A DNA stretch of 64,000 nucleotides from CALMEC01 sp963777565 (lineage in GTDB: Bacteria > Actinomycetota > Thermoleophilia > Miltoncostaeales > Miltoncostaeaceae), in contig CAVZQZ010000009.1 in assembly GCA_963777565.1 (NCBI GenBank), forward strand, positions 930,001 to 994,000, in the 5' to 3' direction. Each line of letters opens with the position of its first letter. Position 1 is the first letter of the stretch. Below the pieces are notes generated by a model. It ran no database searches and was not told where the DNA came from. It saw only the letters and a list, made by a program, of their open reading frames with translations. The position numbers were made by a program, and so were the translations under genes. Shown piece after piece: positions 52,251-61,397 of this stretch.

Positions 52251-53363
52251 ATGAGCAGCATGGCACGGCGTCGCAGGCGGACATCGCGGGCGCGGCCCGA
52301 TCCGCCGTCGACTCAGCGGCTCGACACATCGGACCCGCGCGAGGCGATCGTGCGCCTCCAGCGAACGGCCGGCAACCGGGCCGTCGCCCGGCTCGTGCCC
52401 AAGGGCGCGACGGGCGAGCGCGACATCGACCCGCTGGGGCGGCCTCCCGGGGCAGGTCGCCGCCTGGAAGCCGAGGAGCGATCCCCGGCCGAGGCGCTCA
52501 CCGGCCACGACCTCAGCGACGTGCGGATCCATACCGACGACGACGCCCAGCGGATCGTCCGCCTGCGGGGGGCGCGGGCGGTCGCGGTCGGCGGTGACAT
52601 CGCCCTGGCCACCGGCGCGTACCAGCCCGGGACGGTCGACGGCGACCGGCTGATCCTCCACGAGCTCCTCCACGTCGGCCAGCAGGCCGACGCCCTCGAC
52701 GACGGCACGACGCCCGGCGCGCCCGCCCCGCCGGAACAGGAGGCGACGAAGGTGGCGGCGGCGCCCGACCTCGCCCCGGACGGGATCCTGGAGAAAGCGG
52801 CGCCCGGGGTCCCCCAGCTGCAGGTCGAGCAGGAGAACCAGCTCGAATGGGATCGCATCACTCGCCTCTTTGAGAAGTCCGACGACCGGCCGGGACCGGT
52901 GCATCTCGCCGAAGGCCTGTTGGAGACCCTTCAGAAGGCCCACGACCTCCTCGGGAAGACCGAGACCCTGCCGAAGGAGACGGGGCCCAGGCAGCGGATA
53001 CGGGACGGTCGCGCCGCGATGCAGCGCATCGCGAACGACGTCGCCGAGCTCGTCGGCGGGATCGAGCCGGATACGTTGCGTGAAATCGTCGCCGGGCTGG
53101 AGGAAGCGGTCGACGGGCTCCGCCGCCTCGAGCGGATGAAGGACCTCCGCCGCGACGGACGCGCAGCCGGGCAGTCGTTCGACCGGCTGTTCCAGGGTCT
53201 CGGCAAGGTTGGCGACCGTGTGCCGAGCGGCCGCTGGCAGGGCGAGCTCCGCCTGCTGGAGCGGCTGCGCGGCCTGTATCCGGAGCTCTTCGCGGCGCTC
53301 GGGAAAGGCGGTGGGCGCGGAGCGGCGAACGGCGCCGGCGCCGGCGGGGAGGCCGACGCATGA
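52251..53363 (+). CDS. DUF4157 cargo-type protein
   Basis: 370 residues from ATG 52251. A very basic start (RRRRR) is followed by the tag VRLQRTAGNRAVARLVPKGA (about 35-54). The DUF4157 domain (about 75-150) has DLSDVRIHTDDDAQRIVRLR, GAYQPGTVDGDRLILHELLH (HELLH at 137-141) and VGQQ. The C-terminal 200 residues are helical (LAEGLLETLQKAHDLLGKTE, LREIVAGLEEAVDGLRRLER) with no known domain. It is separated from the previous gene by 37 bp. Confidence 0.85.
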   Translation: MSSMARRRRRTSRARPDPPSTQRLDTSDPREAIVRLQRTAGNRAVARLVPKGATGERDIDPLGRPPGAGRRLEAEERSPAEALTGHDLSDVRIHTDDDAQRIVRLRGARAVAVGGDIALATGAYQPGTVDGDRLILHELLHVGQQADALDDGTTPGAPAPPEQEATKVAAAPDLAPDGILEKAAPGVPQLQVEQENQLEWDRITRLFEKSDDRPGPVHLAEGLLETLQKAHDLLGKTETLPKETGPRQRIRDGRAAMQRIANDVAELVGGIEPDTLREIVAGLEEAVDGLRRLERMKDLRRDGRAAGQSFDRLFQGLGKVGDRVPSGRWQGELRLLERLRGLYPELFAALGKGGGRGAANGAGAGGEADA

Positions 53364-53417
53364 TCGCCCCGCCCGGTGGGGTTAGACTTGCCGCGATCAC
53401 GACCAGCCGGGACGACC

Positions 53418-54623
53418 ATGGACCCTGATCTCTTCGAGGTCGCAAGCGGACGGGACGAGGGCACGCGGTTCGCCCTACGCGGTAGCGAGGCGCTGATCGG
53501 GCGCGATCCGTCCCTCGATATCGTGATCACGGACCCGCGGGTCTCGCGCAGGCATGCCCGGGTGTTCCTCGACGGCGGCCTCATCCTGATCGAGGACCTC
53601 GGCTCGACGGCCGGCACGGTCGTCAACGACGCGCACATCGCCCGGCCGACGCCGCTGCAACGCGCCGATCGCGTCCGCCTGGGCCTCACGGAGCTCGTCG
53701 TCGTCTGGGTCCCCGAGATCGCCGAGACGATCGTCACGCCCTCGGTCGGCCCGCCGCCGCAGCGGCCACCGGACGATCCCGCGGCCTCGGCCCCGCCGCC
53801 ACCGGCGCCTCCGCCGGCCCCGCCGCCACCTGCGGCACCGGTCGTAGAGAGCCCCGTCGCCGAGCCGCCGGTCTCAGAGCTGCCCGTGGCGGAGGGGCCC
53901 GTCGCGGAGGCACCGCCGCCGCCGGCAGCGGCCCCGCCAGCGCCCGAAGCGCCACCCCCGCCCACCCCGGAGCCGGCCGCGGACGTCGATCCCGTCACCC
54001 CGGAACCGGCGGACGTGGATCTGCCCGCCGCGACGCCGATCGACGGGACCCCGCCGCAGGCGCCCTCGGAGCCGGAGCTCGCGGGGCAGGCCCCGTCTCC
54101 AGCTGAACCGGTCCCGGACTTCGACCCGTTCGCACCCGAGCTGGACGACGAGGAGGACGAGGCCTACGCGACGTTCACCAAGATCAAGGCGGTGACACCC
54201 GAACCCGTGCCCGTAGAGGTCGACGAGGACGCGGCCCTCGAGCCCGTCTCCGAGGCGCCGGAACCGGCTCCCGGGGCGCCCGAGCCGGCACCGTCCGAGC
54301 CCGAGCCCTATACGGCTTTCCAACCCGCCGTGTCCCCCGTGGAGCCTCCCGTGCCCGTCGTCGAGCCGGCAGCCGTGGCGCAACCGCCGCCGCCGCCAAC
54401 TCCCGCGCCCCCCGCCCCGCCCCCTGTCGCGCCGGCCGCGGCGCAACCTGACGAGGCGCCCGCAGCACCCGCACCCGAGGCCGAGACGCCGGACCCCGAG
54501 GCCGCGGCCAAGCGGGAGCGCACCAAGGAGGCGGCGCAGGAACTCGCCGACGCGGCGCTCAACACCCAGTACAGCCGCATGCCGAGCTGGCTCGCCGGGT
54601 TCGTCCGGCTCTTCCGCAAGTAG
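53418..54623 (+). CDS. FHA domain protein with acidic Pro-rich tail
   Basis: 401 residues from ATG 53418. The FHA fold fills residues 5-95 and keeps the phosphothreonine pocket: ALIGRDPSLDIVITDPRVSR, RHARVF, DLGSTAGTVVND. The rest is a Pro/Glu/Ala-rich linker that contains ATF and TAF segments (EAYATFTK, EPYTAFQP) similar to the GFxTFxR repeats of the kinase. A short helix and basic tail (WLAGFVRLFRK) end it. It probably binds phosphorylated partners of the kinase encoded at 12361 and may couple cargo or CIS state to signalling. Confidence 0.82.
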   Translation: MDPDLFEVASGRDEGTRFALRGSEALIGRDPSLDIVITDPRVSRRHARVFLDGGLILIEDLGSTAGTVVNDAHIARPTPLQRADRVRLGLTELVVVWVPEIAETIVTPSVGPPPQRPPDDPAASAPPPPAPPPAPPPPAAPVVESPVAEPPVSELPVAEGPVAEAPPPPAAAPPAPEAPPPPTPEPAADVDPVTPEPADVDLPAATPIDGTPPQAPSEPELAGQAPSPAEPVPDFDPFAPELDDEEDEAYATFTKIKAVTPEPVPVEVDEDAALEPVSEAPEPAPGAPEPAPSEPEPYTAFQPAVSPVEPPVPVVEPAAVAQPPPPPTPAPPAPPPVAPAAAQPDEAPAAPAPEAETPDPEAAAKRERTKEAAQELADAALNTQYSRMPSWLAGFVRLFRK

Positions 54624-54716
54624 TCACGGCCGCCGCGGCCGGCGCCGATCGACAGTGTCCACCCGGTGTGCGCGCCGACATTGACTTCCGCCCGCCGGGG
54701 AGGTTGGCTTGACCGC

Positions 54717-56066
54717 ATGGCCACCTCGCGTCGATCGACGATCGCGCTCAGCGTCCTCACGGCTGCCGCATCGGCGATGCTGCTGGGGCTGATCCAGCCG
54801 TGGCCGGCAGCGGGAGCACACCCCGGTCAGAACGGCAAGATCGCCTTCTACACCAACCGCGACGGCAACGACGAGTTCTACGTCGTGGCGCCCGACGGGA
54901 CCGGCCCGGCGAACGTCACCAATAGCCCCACCACGAGCGAGGGCGGGGGCATCGAGTGGTCGCCCGACGGACGGACCCTGCTGTTCTCATCGAATCGCGA
55001 CGGCGACTACGAGATCTTCTCGATGCCCGCCGACGGGTCGGCTCCCCCCAAGCAGCTCACGTTCAACACCGCGTTCGACGGCTCTGCGAGCTTCTCGCCC
55101 GACGGCTCGGCGATCGCGTTCGTGTCCGAACGCGACGGCGACCCGGAGATCTTCACGATGCGCGCCGACGGCGCGCTGCCCTTCCAGCTCACCCAGAACA
55201 CCGTTCTCGACTCCGATCCGTCCTGGTCGCCGGCGGGCGACCGCATCATCTTCGTGAGCGGCCGGACCGGGAACAACGAGATCTTCTCGTCGGACCTGTT
55301 CGGCAACCCCCCGACGAACCTGACCAACAATCCGGCGTTCGACGCCGATCCCGACTGGAGCCCCGACGGGAAGCAGATCGCGTTCGCGTCGGACCGAGAC
55401 GGCGACTTCGAGATCGTCAAGATGGGCGCCAACGGCACCGGGCAGGTCCCTCTCACGGTCAACACGGCGTGGGACTCCTTCCCGGCATGGTCGCCCGACG
55501 GCACGAAGATCGCGTTCCAGTCGAACCGGGCGGGTGCGCCCGGGCCGTTCGACATCGCGACGATGAACGCCGACGGGAGCGGCCAGACGCTCATCACGAT
55601 GACCGCCTCCGACGAGGAGGGAGCGGCCTGGCAACCCATCCCTCCCACTCCGGGCCCCGGGGGCCCCAGCGAGCCGTCGCACCCGCCGGTCAAGCTGCCG
55701 ACCCTGCTGACCGGCCGGCTGGCCTTCAACTTCGCCTTCAACACCGGCGGGCTGGTGACCCTCAACCGCCTCAGCGTCTTCGACATGAGGCGCAACTCCA
55801 ACGTCCAGGTGCGCTGCCGCCGCGGCTGCCCGGTCACCAAGCGCAAGATCGTCCCCGGCGCCGGCTGGAACCTGCGGCCCCTGTTCCTGCGCAAACGCAT
55901 CACGATCCCGGTGGCGATCGAGGTGCGCATCACCAAACCCGGGCTGACCATCGGCCGGTACCTGCGACTCGACATCACCAAACGCAACCGCCGCGTACGC
56001 TCGCAGGTCACCGAGTGCCGCATCGCCTACCCCTCGCGCGCGATCACCAACTGCCGAAAGATCTGA
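54717..56066 (+). CDS. Secreted TolB-like beta-propeller protein
   Basis: 449 residues from ATG 54717 (TTG 54708 sits better behind GGGGAGG and is an alternative). A signal peptide (SRRSTIALSVLTAAASAML) is followed by six to seven WSPDG/FSPDG propeller blades (IEWSPDGRTLLFSSNRDGDY, PDWSPDGKQIAFASDRDGDF). The C-terminal Cys domain (LTGRLAFNFAFN, VRCRRGCPV, IEVRITKPGLTIGRYLRLDI) is shared with two nearby proteins. It is likely cell-surface or secreted. Confidence 0.85.
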   Translation: MATSRRSTIALSVLTAAASAMLLGLIQPWPAAGAHPGQNGKIAFYTNRDGNDEFYVVAPDGTGPANVTNSPTTSEGGGIEWSPDGRTLLFSSNRDGDYEIFSMPADGSAPPKQLTFNTAFDGSASFSPDGSAIAFVSERDGDPEIFTMRADGALPFQLTQNTVLDSDPSWSPAGDRIIFVSGRTGNNEIFSSDLFGNPPTNLTNNPAFDADPDWSPDGKQIAFASDRDGDFEIVKMGANGTGQVPLTVNTAWDSFPAWSPDGTKIAFQSNRAGAPGPFDIATMNADGSGQTLITMTASDEEGAAWQPIPPTPGPGGPSEPSHPPVKLPTLLTGRLAFNFAFNTGGLVTLNRLSVFDMRRNSNVQVRCRRGCPVTKRKIVPGAGWNLRPLFLRKRITIPVAIEVRITKPGLTIGRYLRLDITKRNRRVRSQVTECRIAYPSRAITNCRKI

Positions 56067-56236
56067 GCGGAGCGGCTCGCGCCTGACCCGCTGCGGCTGC
56101 GGGAGGAGCCCACCCGTTGGTCTGGGACCTTACTGTTCACACGGCCAGTTGGCGCTCCGCCGAGCGGGTGACAGTATTGGCCGATCGCGCGGAACGTGAC
56201 AGGCGCCGCGAGTCCCGGACGGGGGTCAGGATCGGT

Positions 56237-57595
56237 ATGAGACGTCTCTCATTCGTCGGCGTCGCCGCTGTGGCAGGAGCCGCGATGCTCCTGCTGCCCG
56301 GCTGCCTGGTGATCAAGAGCCAGTTCGCGACGCAGTTGAACCAGATCGGAAAGGTCCAGATCACCACGACCTTCTGCATGTTCATGTCCGGGAGTGCGAC
56401 GTGTCCGGACGGCGGCATCTCCGGCCAGAACGGCGGCGGCCGTACCGGTCAGGGGCTCGTCGGTTACCGGATCCCGATCGCGGCCGGCACGCCGGGGGCG
56501 ATCCTCTCGACCGACACCACCATCGCGATGACCCGCAGCGACAGCTACACCGCCGAGTTGCAGCGGGTGTCCCCGGCGCCGGCCGGGCCAGAAGTGGGTC
56601 GGGTACATCTCGCAGGTCACGAGCCTCCCGGCCGACGCGAGAAGACCCTCGCGCCAGAGTTCACGCTGCAGAGGGGCGCGGACGGCAGCCCCTTCCCAGA
56701 CCCCGTTCCTGTACCGAGTGGTCGTCGGCAACCGGGACGTGGCGGCTGACGCGCCGTCCACGAGACCGGTCGTGTGCGGGAACACCGTCAACGACCCGAC
56801 TGTGCTTGACGTGGGGCCCCCTCATACACGATGTGCTTCAACTCGCCGTCGGCGGCTGACATCGCCACGAACCTCACCCGCACGACCCGCGATCTCGGGA
56901 TCATCGCTCCGTCCGCTGCGGCCGTGGTCAAGCCGGGACAGACGGGGGTCCTCACGTTCCGGGCGAAGCAGTCCGGGACCTCGAGCGGTCCGACGTTCAC
57001 CTTCACGGCCACCACGGCGCTGTCGGGTGCCACGGCCGCCCCGAACGTCATCAACTACTCACCCAACCCGAACCAGGACGCGACGGTGAGCGTCCTCGTG
57101 ACCGTGCCGCCGAACCCGAAGCCGGGCACGTACGACGTCACGCTCACGGCGACCACGGGCACCGGCGCGACGCTGCAGACGAGGACCGGGATCGGCAAGC
57201 TCACCGTGCCGCCGGGCAGCACCGCGGCGAAGACGATCAACGCCCGCGTGCCGTACCGCGTGGCGGTCGGATCGCGCATCCGGGTGCTCAGCATGCGAGC
57301 GGTCGGCGCCCCGGCCGGCGCGAAGATCGCGGTGTCGTGCCGCAAGGGCAACTGCCGGCTCCCGCTGATCAACGGAACCCGCGTCCGGACGCGGGTCTCG
57401 CGGGGCAGGCCCGTCGACCTGGCGAGCATCTTCAGCCGGCAGGTCCTGCGACCTGGCGTGACGATCGAGGTCCGAATCACGAAGCCGGGGTATCTGGGAC
57501 GGTTCTTCCGGCTCACGTTCAGCAGGACCAACGTCAAGACGCTCCAGTGCCAGATCACGCTCGCAGGGAGGACACGAAAGTGCGTGCAGGTATGA
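56237..57595 (+). CDS. Lipoprotein with shared Cys-containing C-terminal domain (frameshifted here)
   Basis: About 450 residues once several breaks (near 56592, 56638, 56696, 56815) are repaired. The lipobox is AMLLLPGC. The middle is beta-rich (KVQITTTFCMFMSGSATC, GYRIPIAAGTPGA, LTFRAKQSGTSSGPTFTFTA). The C-terminal domain (AVSCRKGNCRLP, TIEVRITKPGYLGRFFRLTF, LQCQITLAG, CVQV) is related to the two flanking TolB-like proteins. The stop overlaps the next start (ATGA), so the two are cotranslated. Confidence 0.7.
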
Positions 57596-59007
57596 ACACA
57601 CCACCGCCTTTCCGGAGCCGGCGAGCGTCCCGGTCTCTTGCGGCCGTGCGTCGCGGCTGGCTCGCCCTGGTGGCGACCGGTGCATGCGCGGCATTCCTCG
57701 CAGTCGGTACCGACGGCGGAGAGGCGGCCCTTCCCGGCGCAAACGGGCTGATCGCGTATCAGTCGAATCGGAACGTCGACTGGGACATCCTGGTCCAGCC
57801 GGCCACGCCGGGGGCGCAGGCGACCGACCTGACCTCGAGCTCCGACCAAGGTAGGGACGATCAAGCACCCGCGTGGACCGGTGAGGGCAAGAAGATCCTC
57901 TTCAGCTCGACCCGGCCGATCTTCCCGATGAGCACCGACGAGAACGTGCTCATCATGGGTGTGGACGGCTCCCTGCCGACGCCGCTCACCGAGTCGACCG
58001 CGAACGAGACGCATCCTTCGACGTCCGTGGGCGGCTCGCAGATCGCCTTCCGCAGCACCCTCACTGGAGCTGAGGACATTTACGCGATGAACCGCGACGG
58101 ATCCAACGAGCACGTGATCGCGACGGACCCGGCGGTCGACACCGACCCGAACATGTCTCCGGACGGGAAGCGGATCGCGTTCATGTCCCGGCGGGGCGGC
58201 GCGCCCAACGACTGGGACATCTTCGTGGTGTCGACGGACGGGGCAACGCTGGCCAACCTCACCGCCGGCTCGGACTTCGACGAGCTGGAGCCGGACTGGA
58301 GCCCTGACGGATCGAAGATCGTGTTCACGGGCAACAGGAACGGCGGCGACCTCGACATCTTCACGATGAACGCCGACGGCAGCAACGTGCGCCCGCTGCT
58401 CGACAACACCGCCTCGGAGAGCCGCCCGGCCTGGTCACCGGACGGCACCAAGATCGCATTCAACTCCAACATGGACGATCCCGCGAACAACGACATCTAC
58501 GTGATGAACGCGGACGGCACCGGGAAGCCGACGCGCCTGACGACCAGTCCGGGCAGCGATCTCGCGCCCGCCTGGCAGCCGCTTTCCGTGGGAACGCCGC
58601 CCCCAACCGCAGCGCCGCCGCCGCCGCCCGCGTCGACTCGGGCGCTGCTGACCGGCCGGCTGGCCTTCAACTTCGCCTTCAACAGCCGCGGGCTGGTGAC
58701 CCTCAACCGTCTGAGCGTGTTCGACATGAAGCGCCGTTCCAACGTCCTGGTGCGCTGCCTCCGAGGCTGCTCGGTCACCAAGCGCAAGGTCGTCTCCGGC
58801 GCGGGCTGGAACCTGCGGCCCCTGTTCCTGCGCAAGCGCATCACGATCCCCGTCAGCATCGAGGTGCGCATCACGAAACCCGGGCTGGTCATCGGCCGGT
58901 ACCTGCGCTTCGACATCACCAAACGCAACCGGCGCGTGCGCTCGCAGGTCACCGAATGCCGCTTGGCCTACCCGACGCGCAAGGTCACTAACTGCCGCAA
59001 GATCTGA
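57592..59007 (+). CDS. Secreted TolB-like beta-propeller protein (paralogue)
   Basis: 471 residues from ATG 57592, overlapping the lipoprotein stop by 4 bp. Signal peptide (RRGWLALVATGACAAFLAVG), propeller repeats (PNMSPDGKRIAFMSRRGG, PDWSPDGSKIVFTGNRNGGD, PAWSPDGTKIAFNSNMDD), Pro-rich linker, then the Cys domain nearly identical to that of 54717-56066 (LTGRLAFNFAFN, RKRITIPVSIEVRITKPG). The two are duplicates on either side of the lipoprotein gene. Confidence 0.85.
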   Translation: MNTPPPFRSRRASRSLAAVRRGWLALVATGACAAFLAVGTDGGEAALPGANGLIAYQSNRNVDWDILVQPATPGAQATDLTSSSDQGRDDQAPAWTGEGKKILFSSTRPIFPMSTDENVLIMGVDGSLPTPLTESTANETHPSTSVGGSQIAFRSTLTGAEDIYAMNRDGSNEHVIATDPAVDTDPNMSPDGKRIAFMSRRGGAPNDWDIFVVSTDGATLANLTAGSDFDELEPDWSPDGSKIVFTGNRNGGDLDIFTMNADGSNVRPLLDNTASESRPAWSPDGTKIAFNSNMDDPANNDIYVMNADGTGKPTRLTTSPGSDLAPAWQPLSVGTPPPTAAPPPPPASTRALLTGRLAFNFAFNSRGLVTLNRLSVFDMKRRSNVLVRCLRGCSVTKRKVVSGAGWNLRPLFLRKRITIPVSIEVRITKPGLVIGRYLRFDITKRNRRVRSQVTECRLAYPTRKVTNCRKI

Positions 59008-59091
59008 CCGTGGACGCGGGACGGGCCCGCGCATGCTTCCCTCACTGCGGGCCGCGTTGACCCCCAGTGCGGCTCGCGGGATGATCGCGGC

Positions 59092-60600
59092 GTGCTGCGC
59101 ATTCCACGTCCGCGGGCTGAGCGCTCGATCGGCACGCCCCACCGCCTACCTTCGCACCGGGAGATCGCACGCGACCCGGCCTGGGTGATCCTCGACCTCC
59201 AGCGCCACGCCGGAAACGCCGCGACGACTCGCCGGCTCAGCCTGGGACACGCCACGCTCCAGCGCTTCGACGAGCCCGAACACAAGGCGATCGGGGACCG
59301 GGCGATCCCCGGGGTGCGCTTCCGCCTCTCACCCCTGGTGGAGATGACTTACGGCGACCTGGTCGCAGCAGGCGACTACTTCCGGGACATCGACGAGATG
59401 GTCTCGCTCGCCGCCACGGCCGGCTCCGGGAAGGGAACGATCGGCGAGGTCTACTACACGCTGTTCGTGAAGATCCGCGGGGAGGACGAGAAGAAGTACA
59501 TGGGCGAGTTCTACGACAAGTCGGCCAAGGAGGCGGTCGATGCCCGCTTCTACAGGCTGGCCTCCGGCAACATCAGCCACTTCCCGAACCCGCGGAGCGG
59601 CGACGTCGAGCTCGACCCCCGCACGAAGGCCAAGCGGCACACCGGGCCCGGCGAGCCGCTCGGGGAGGCCGCGACCTACCGCGATACCCACGTGCGCGCG
59701 ATTCGTCGCGCGATCGAGCTTGCGGCGGCGAACAAGTCGCTCGGCGGCGCCCTTGCGATCAACGCATTCGGCGACCACTTTCTCACCGACGCGTTCTCCG
59801 CGGGGCACCTGCGTACACCGCGGATCACCGTCCATGACTGGTGGGATCGGAAGGTCCCCGACTTCTACCAGCGCTTCCAACGCTGGCTCGCCGACACGAT
59901 GGCCGAGTGGATCGACCACACCGGCTCGCAGTTGCAGCAGGCGGCGCCGATGGGGACCAAGCGCAAGATCGCCCTCGATGACGTTCGGGCCGCGCTGAAG
60001 ACCCTCCCGGAGATGGGCATGGGCGACGTCGTCGCCACCGCGGTTCACGACTACGACTCCGACCGCGGCGTGATCGTCCAGATCGGCGGCAAGCGCGTGC
60101 GCGTCGTCGGCGACGGAAAGCTCCTGCCCGGCAAGGACGCCCCTCCGGACGAGGTCAAGGCGGCGAAGACGACGATGGATCTGGCGGTCAAAGCCGTCCA
60201 GGCGAGCGCCGCGGATGTCGAGAAGGCCTACGAGCTCGGCAAGGCCGGGGTCGACCTCGACACGGTCGTCGCACGACTCACGAAGGACGGCAAGGGCCTG
60301 TTCGCATCGGAGCGCCTGGTGCCGACGCCGGTTCCCGACGCCGAGCTCACCAAGGACGACAAGACGCTCCACTGGTCGTTCGACACCGTCGAGGAGCTCT
60401 TCGACGACCCGCGGATGCGCCGGGCGATCACCATCTTCGCGAACCGCAAGGCGTCGATGTTCGACGCCGTCACGGACAACCCGGAGTTTGACAAGGTGGC
60501 CAAGCAGGGCCTGCAGGTGAAGGTCGCCAGCCGGATGTCCTCAACGGACCCGAACGTGGTCATCGGGCTGTTCAAGGAGATCCTGGCCCACCACCCCTGA
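59092..60600 (+). CDS. Cargo candidate: zinc phospholipase-C-like protein
   Basis: 502 residues from GTG 59092. Tag ILDLQRHAGNAATTRRLS (about 32-49) followed by HATLQRF. Residues about 55-340 contain PEHKAIGDRAI, RLASGNISHFPNPRSGD, YRDTHVRAIRRAIEL and AFGDHFLTDAFSAGHLRTPR (about 225-244). The His/Asp-rich pattern resembles zinc-dependent phospholipase C or S1/P1-like nucleases, with a spread His/Asp metal set. The C-terminal region (VEKAYELGKAGVDLDTVVAR, MRRAITIFANRKASMFDAV) is helical. No signal peptide; it may target membranes after CIS release. Confidence 0.65.
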   Translation: MLRIPRPRAERSIGTPHRLPSHREIARDPAWVILDLQRHAGNAATTRRLSLGHATLQRFDEPEHKAIGDRAIPGVRFRLSPLVEMTYGDLVAAGDYFRDIDEMVSLAATAGSGKGTIGEVYYTLFVKIRGEDEKKYMGEFYDKSAKEAVDARFYRLASGNISHFPNPRSGDVELDPRTKAKRHTGPGEPLGEAATYRDTHVRAIRRAIELAAANKSLGGALAINAFGDHFLTDAFSAGHLRTPRITVHDWWDRKVPDFYQRFQRWLADTMAEWIDHTGSQLQQAAPMGTKRKIALDDVRAALKTLPEMGMGDVVATAVHDYDSDRGVIVQIGGKRVRVVGDGKLLPGKDAPPDEVKAAKTTMDLAVKAVQASAADVEKAYELGKAGVDLDTVVARLTKDGKGLFASERLVPTPVPDAELTKDDKTLHWSFDTVEELFDDPRMRRAITIFANRKASMFDAVTDNPEFDKVAKQGLQVKVASRMSSTDPNVVIGLFKEILAHHP

Positions 60601-60632
60601 CCGCCGGACCTGCCAGGCGGCCGCTTGCCGCG

Positions 60633-61397
60633 TCAGGCCGTTGGCGCGTCGATGGTGTCGGCCCGGAGCCCCAGGCGGAGCGTTTCGAGCGGGATGACCT
60701 CGTCCGGGTGGATGTTCCCGAGGTTGACGTTCGGTCCGAACATCTTGATGAACCAGACCTGCTGCGCCTTCTGCGGCGCCTCGAACAGCAACCGCGTGGG
60801 GTCGATCGAGTGGACGATCTCGTCGACAAGGCCCGTCCGGATCTCACCGTCGGGCCGGTAGAGCCCCGCCGTGCCGCTCTCGCGTGCCTCGGTGATGACC
60901 TTCCACGCGCCGGCCTCGAGCTCGGTCTCGATCGCCTGGACCCACCGGTAGGGTGCAACGACCGCTGCGGTGTCCTTGGACCCCACCTCCGACAGCACGG
61001 TGAAGTCCTTGGCGAGCGAAGCGATGAGCTCGAGCTTCTCGTCGTGGTCGAGCACGATTGACCCGTCGGAGACCTCGACGTGGGTCAACCCGAGCTCGGT
61101 GACCCACCGGCGGTAGTCGTCGATGCGGCCCTGGCTGATCGCCACCTCCCATGAGCGTGCCGCCCAGCACCACGGGCACCCCGAGGTTCGCGTAGAGCGC
61201 GAGCTTGTCGCGCAGGTTTCGCGTGACGTACGAGGTGCCCCAGCCGAGCTTGACGATGTCGACGTAGTCGCCGCACGCGGCGAACAAGCCGTCGATCTCG
61301 GCGAGGCTCTCGCCTTTGTCGAGCACGTGCGTGAGCCCGATCTGACGGGGCTTCGCCGCACGCTCGGGCAGGGTGAGGAAGTCGGGAGATGGCTCAT
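60633..61397 (-). CDS. comA: Phosphosulfolactate synthase
   Basis: About 254 residues from ATG 61397 after repairing breaks near 61381 and 61150. The family blocks are present: QIGLTHVLDKGESLAEID, YVDIVKLGWGTSYV, GVPVVLGGTLMEVA, LTHVEVSDGSIVLDHDEKLE, VLSEVGSKDTAAV, GLYRPDGEIRTGLVDEIV, IKMFGPNVNLGNIHPDEV. The enzyme adds sulfite to phosphoenolpyruvate to make phosphosulfolactate. The ATG overlaps the upstream stop (ATGA). The function of sulfolactate in this organism is unknown. Confidence 0.88.
   Translation of the reverse strand: MSHLPTSSPCPSVRRSPVRSGSRTCSTKARASPRSTACSPRAATTSTSSSSAGAPRTSRETCATSSRSTRTSGCPWCWAARSWEVAISQGRIDDYRRWVTELGLTHVEVSDGSIVLDHDEKLELIASLAKDFTVLSEVGSKDTAAVVAPYRWVQAIETELEAGAWKVITEARESGTAGLYRPDGEIRTGLVDEIVHSIDPTRLLFEAPQKAQQVWFIKMFGPNVNLGNIHPDEVIPLETLRLGLRADTIDAPTA

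Noticed and set aside
60601..60632. Bidirectional terminator CCGCC...GGCGG
   Set aside because: The 5-bp stem with a 10-base loop is too weak to stand out from GC-rich background and no T-run follows.
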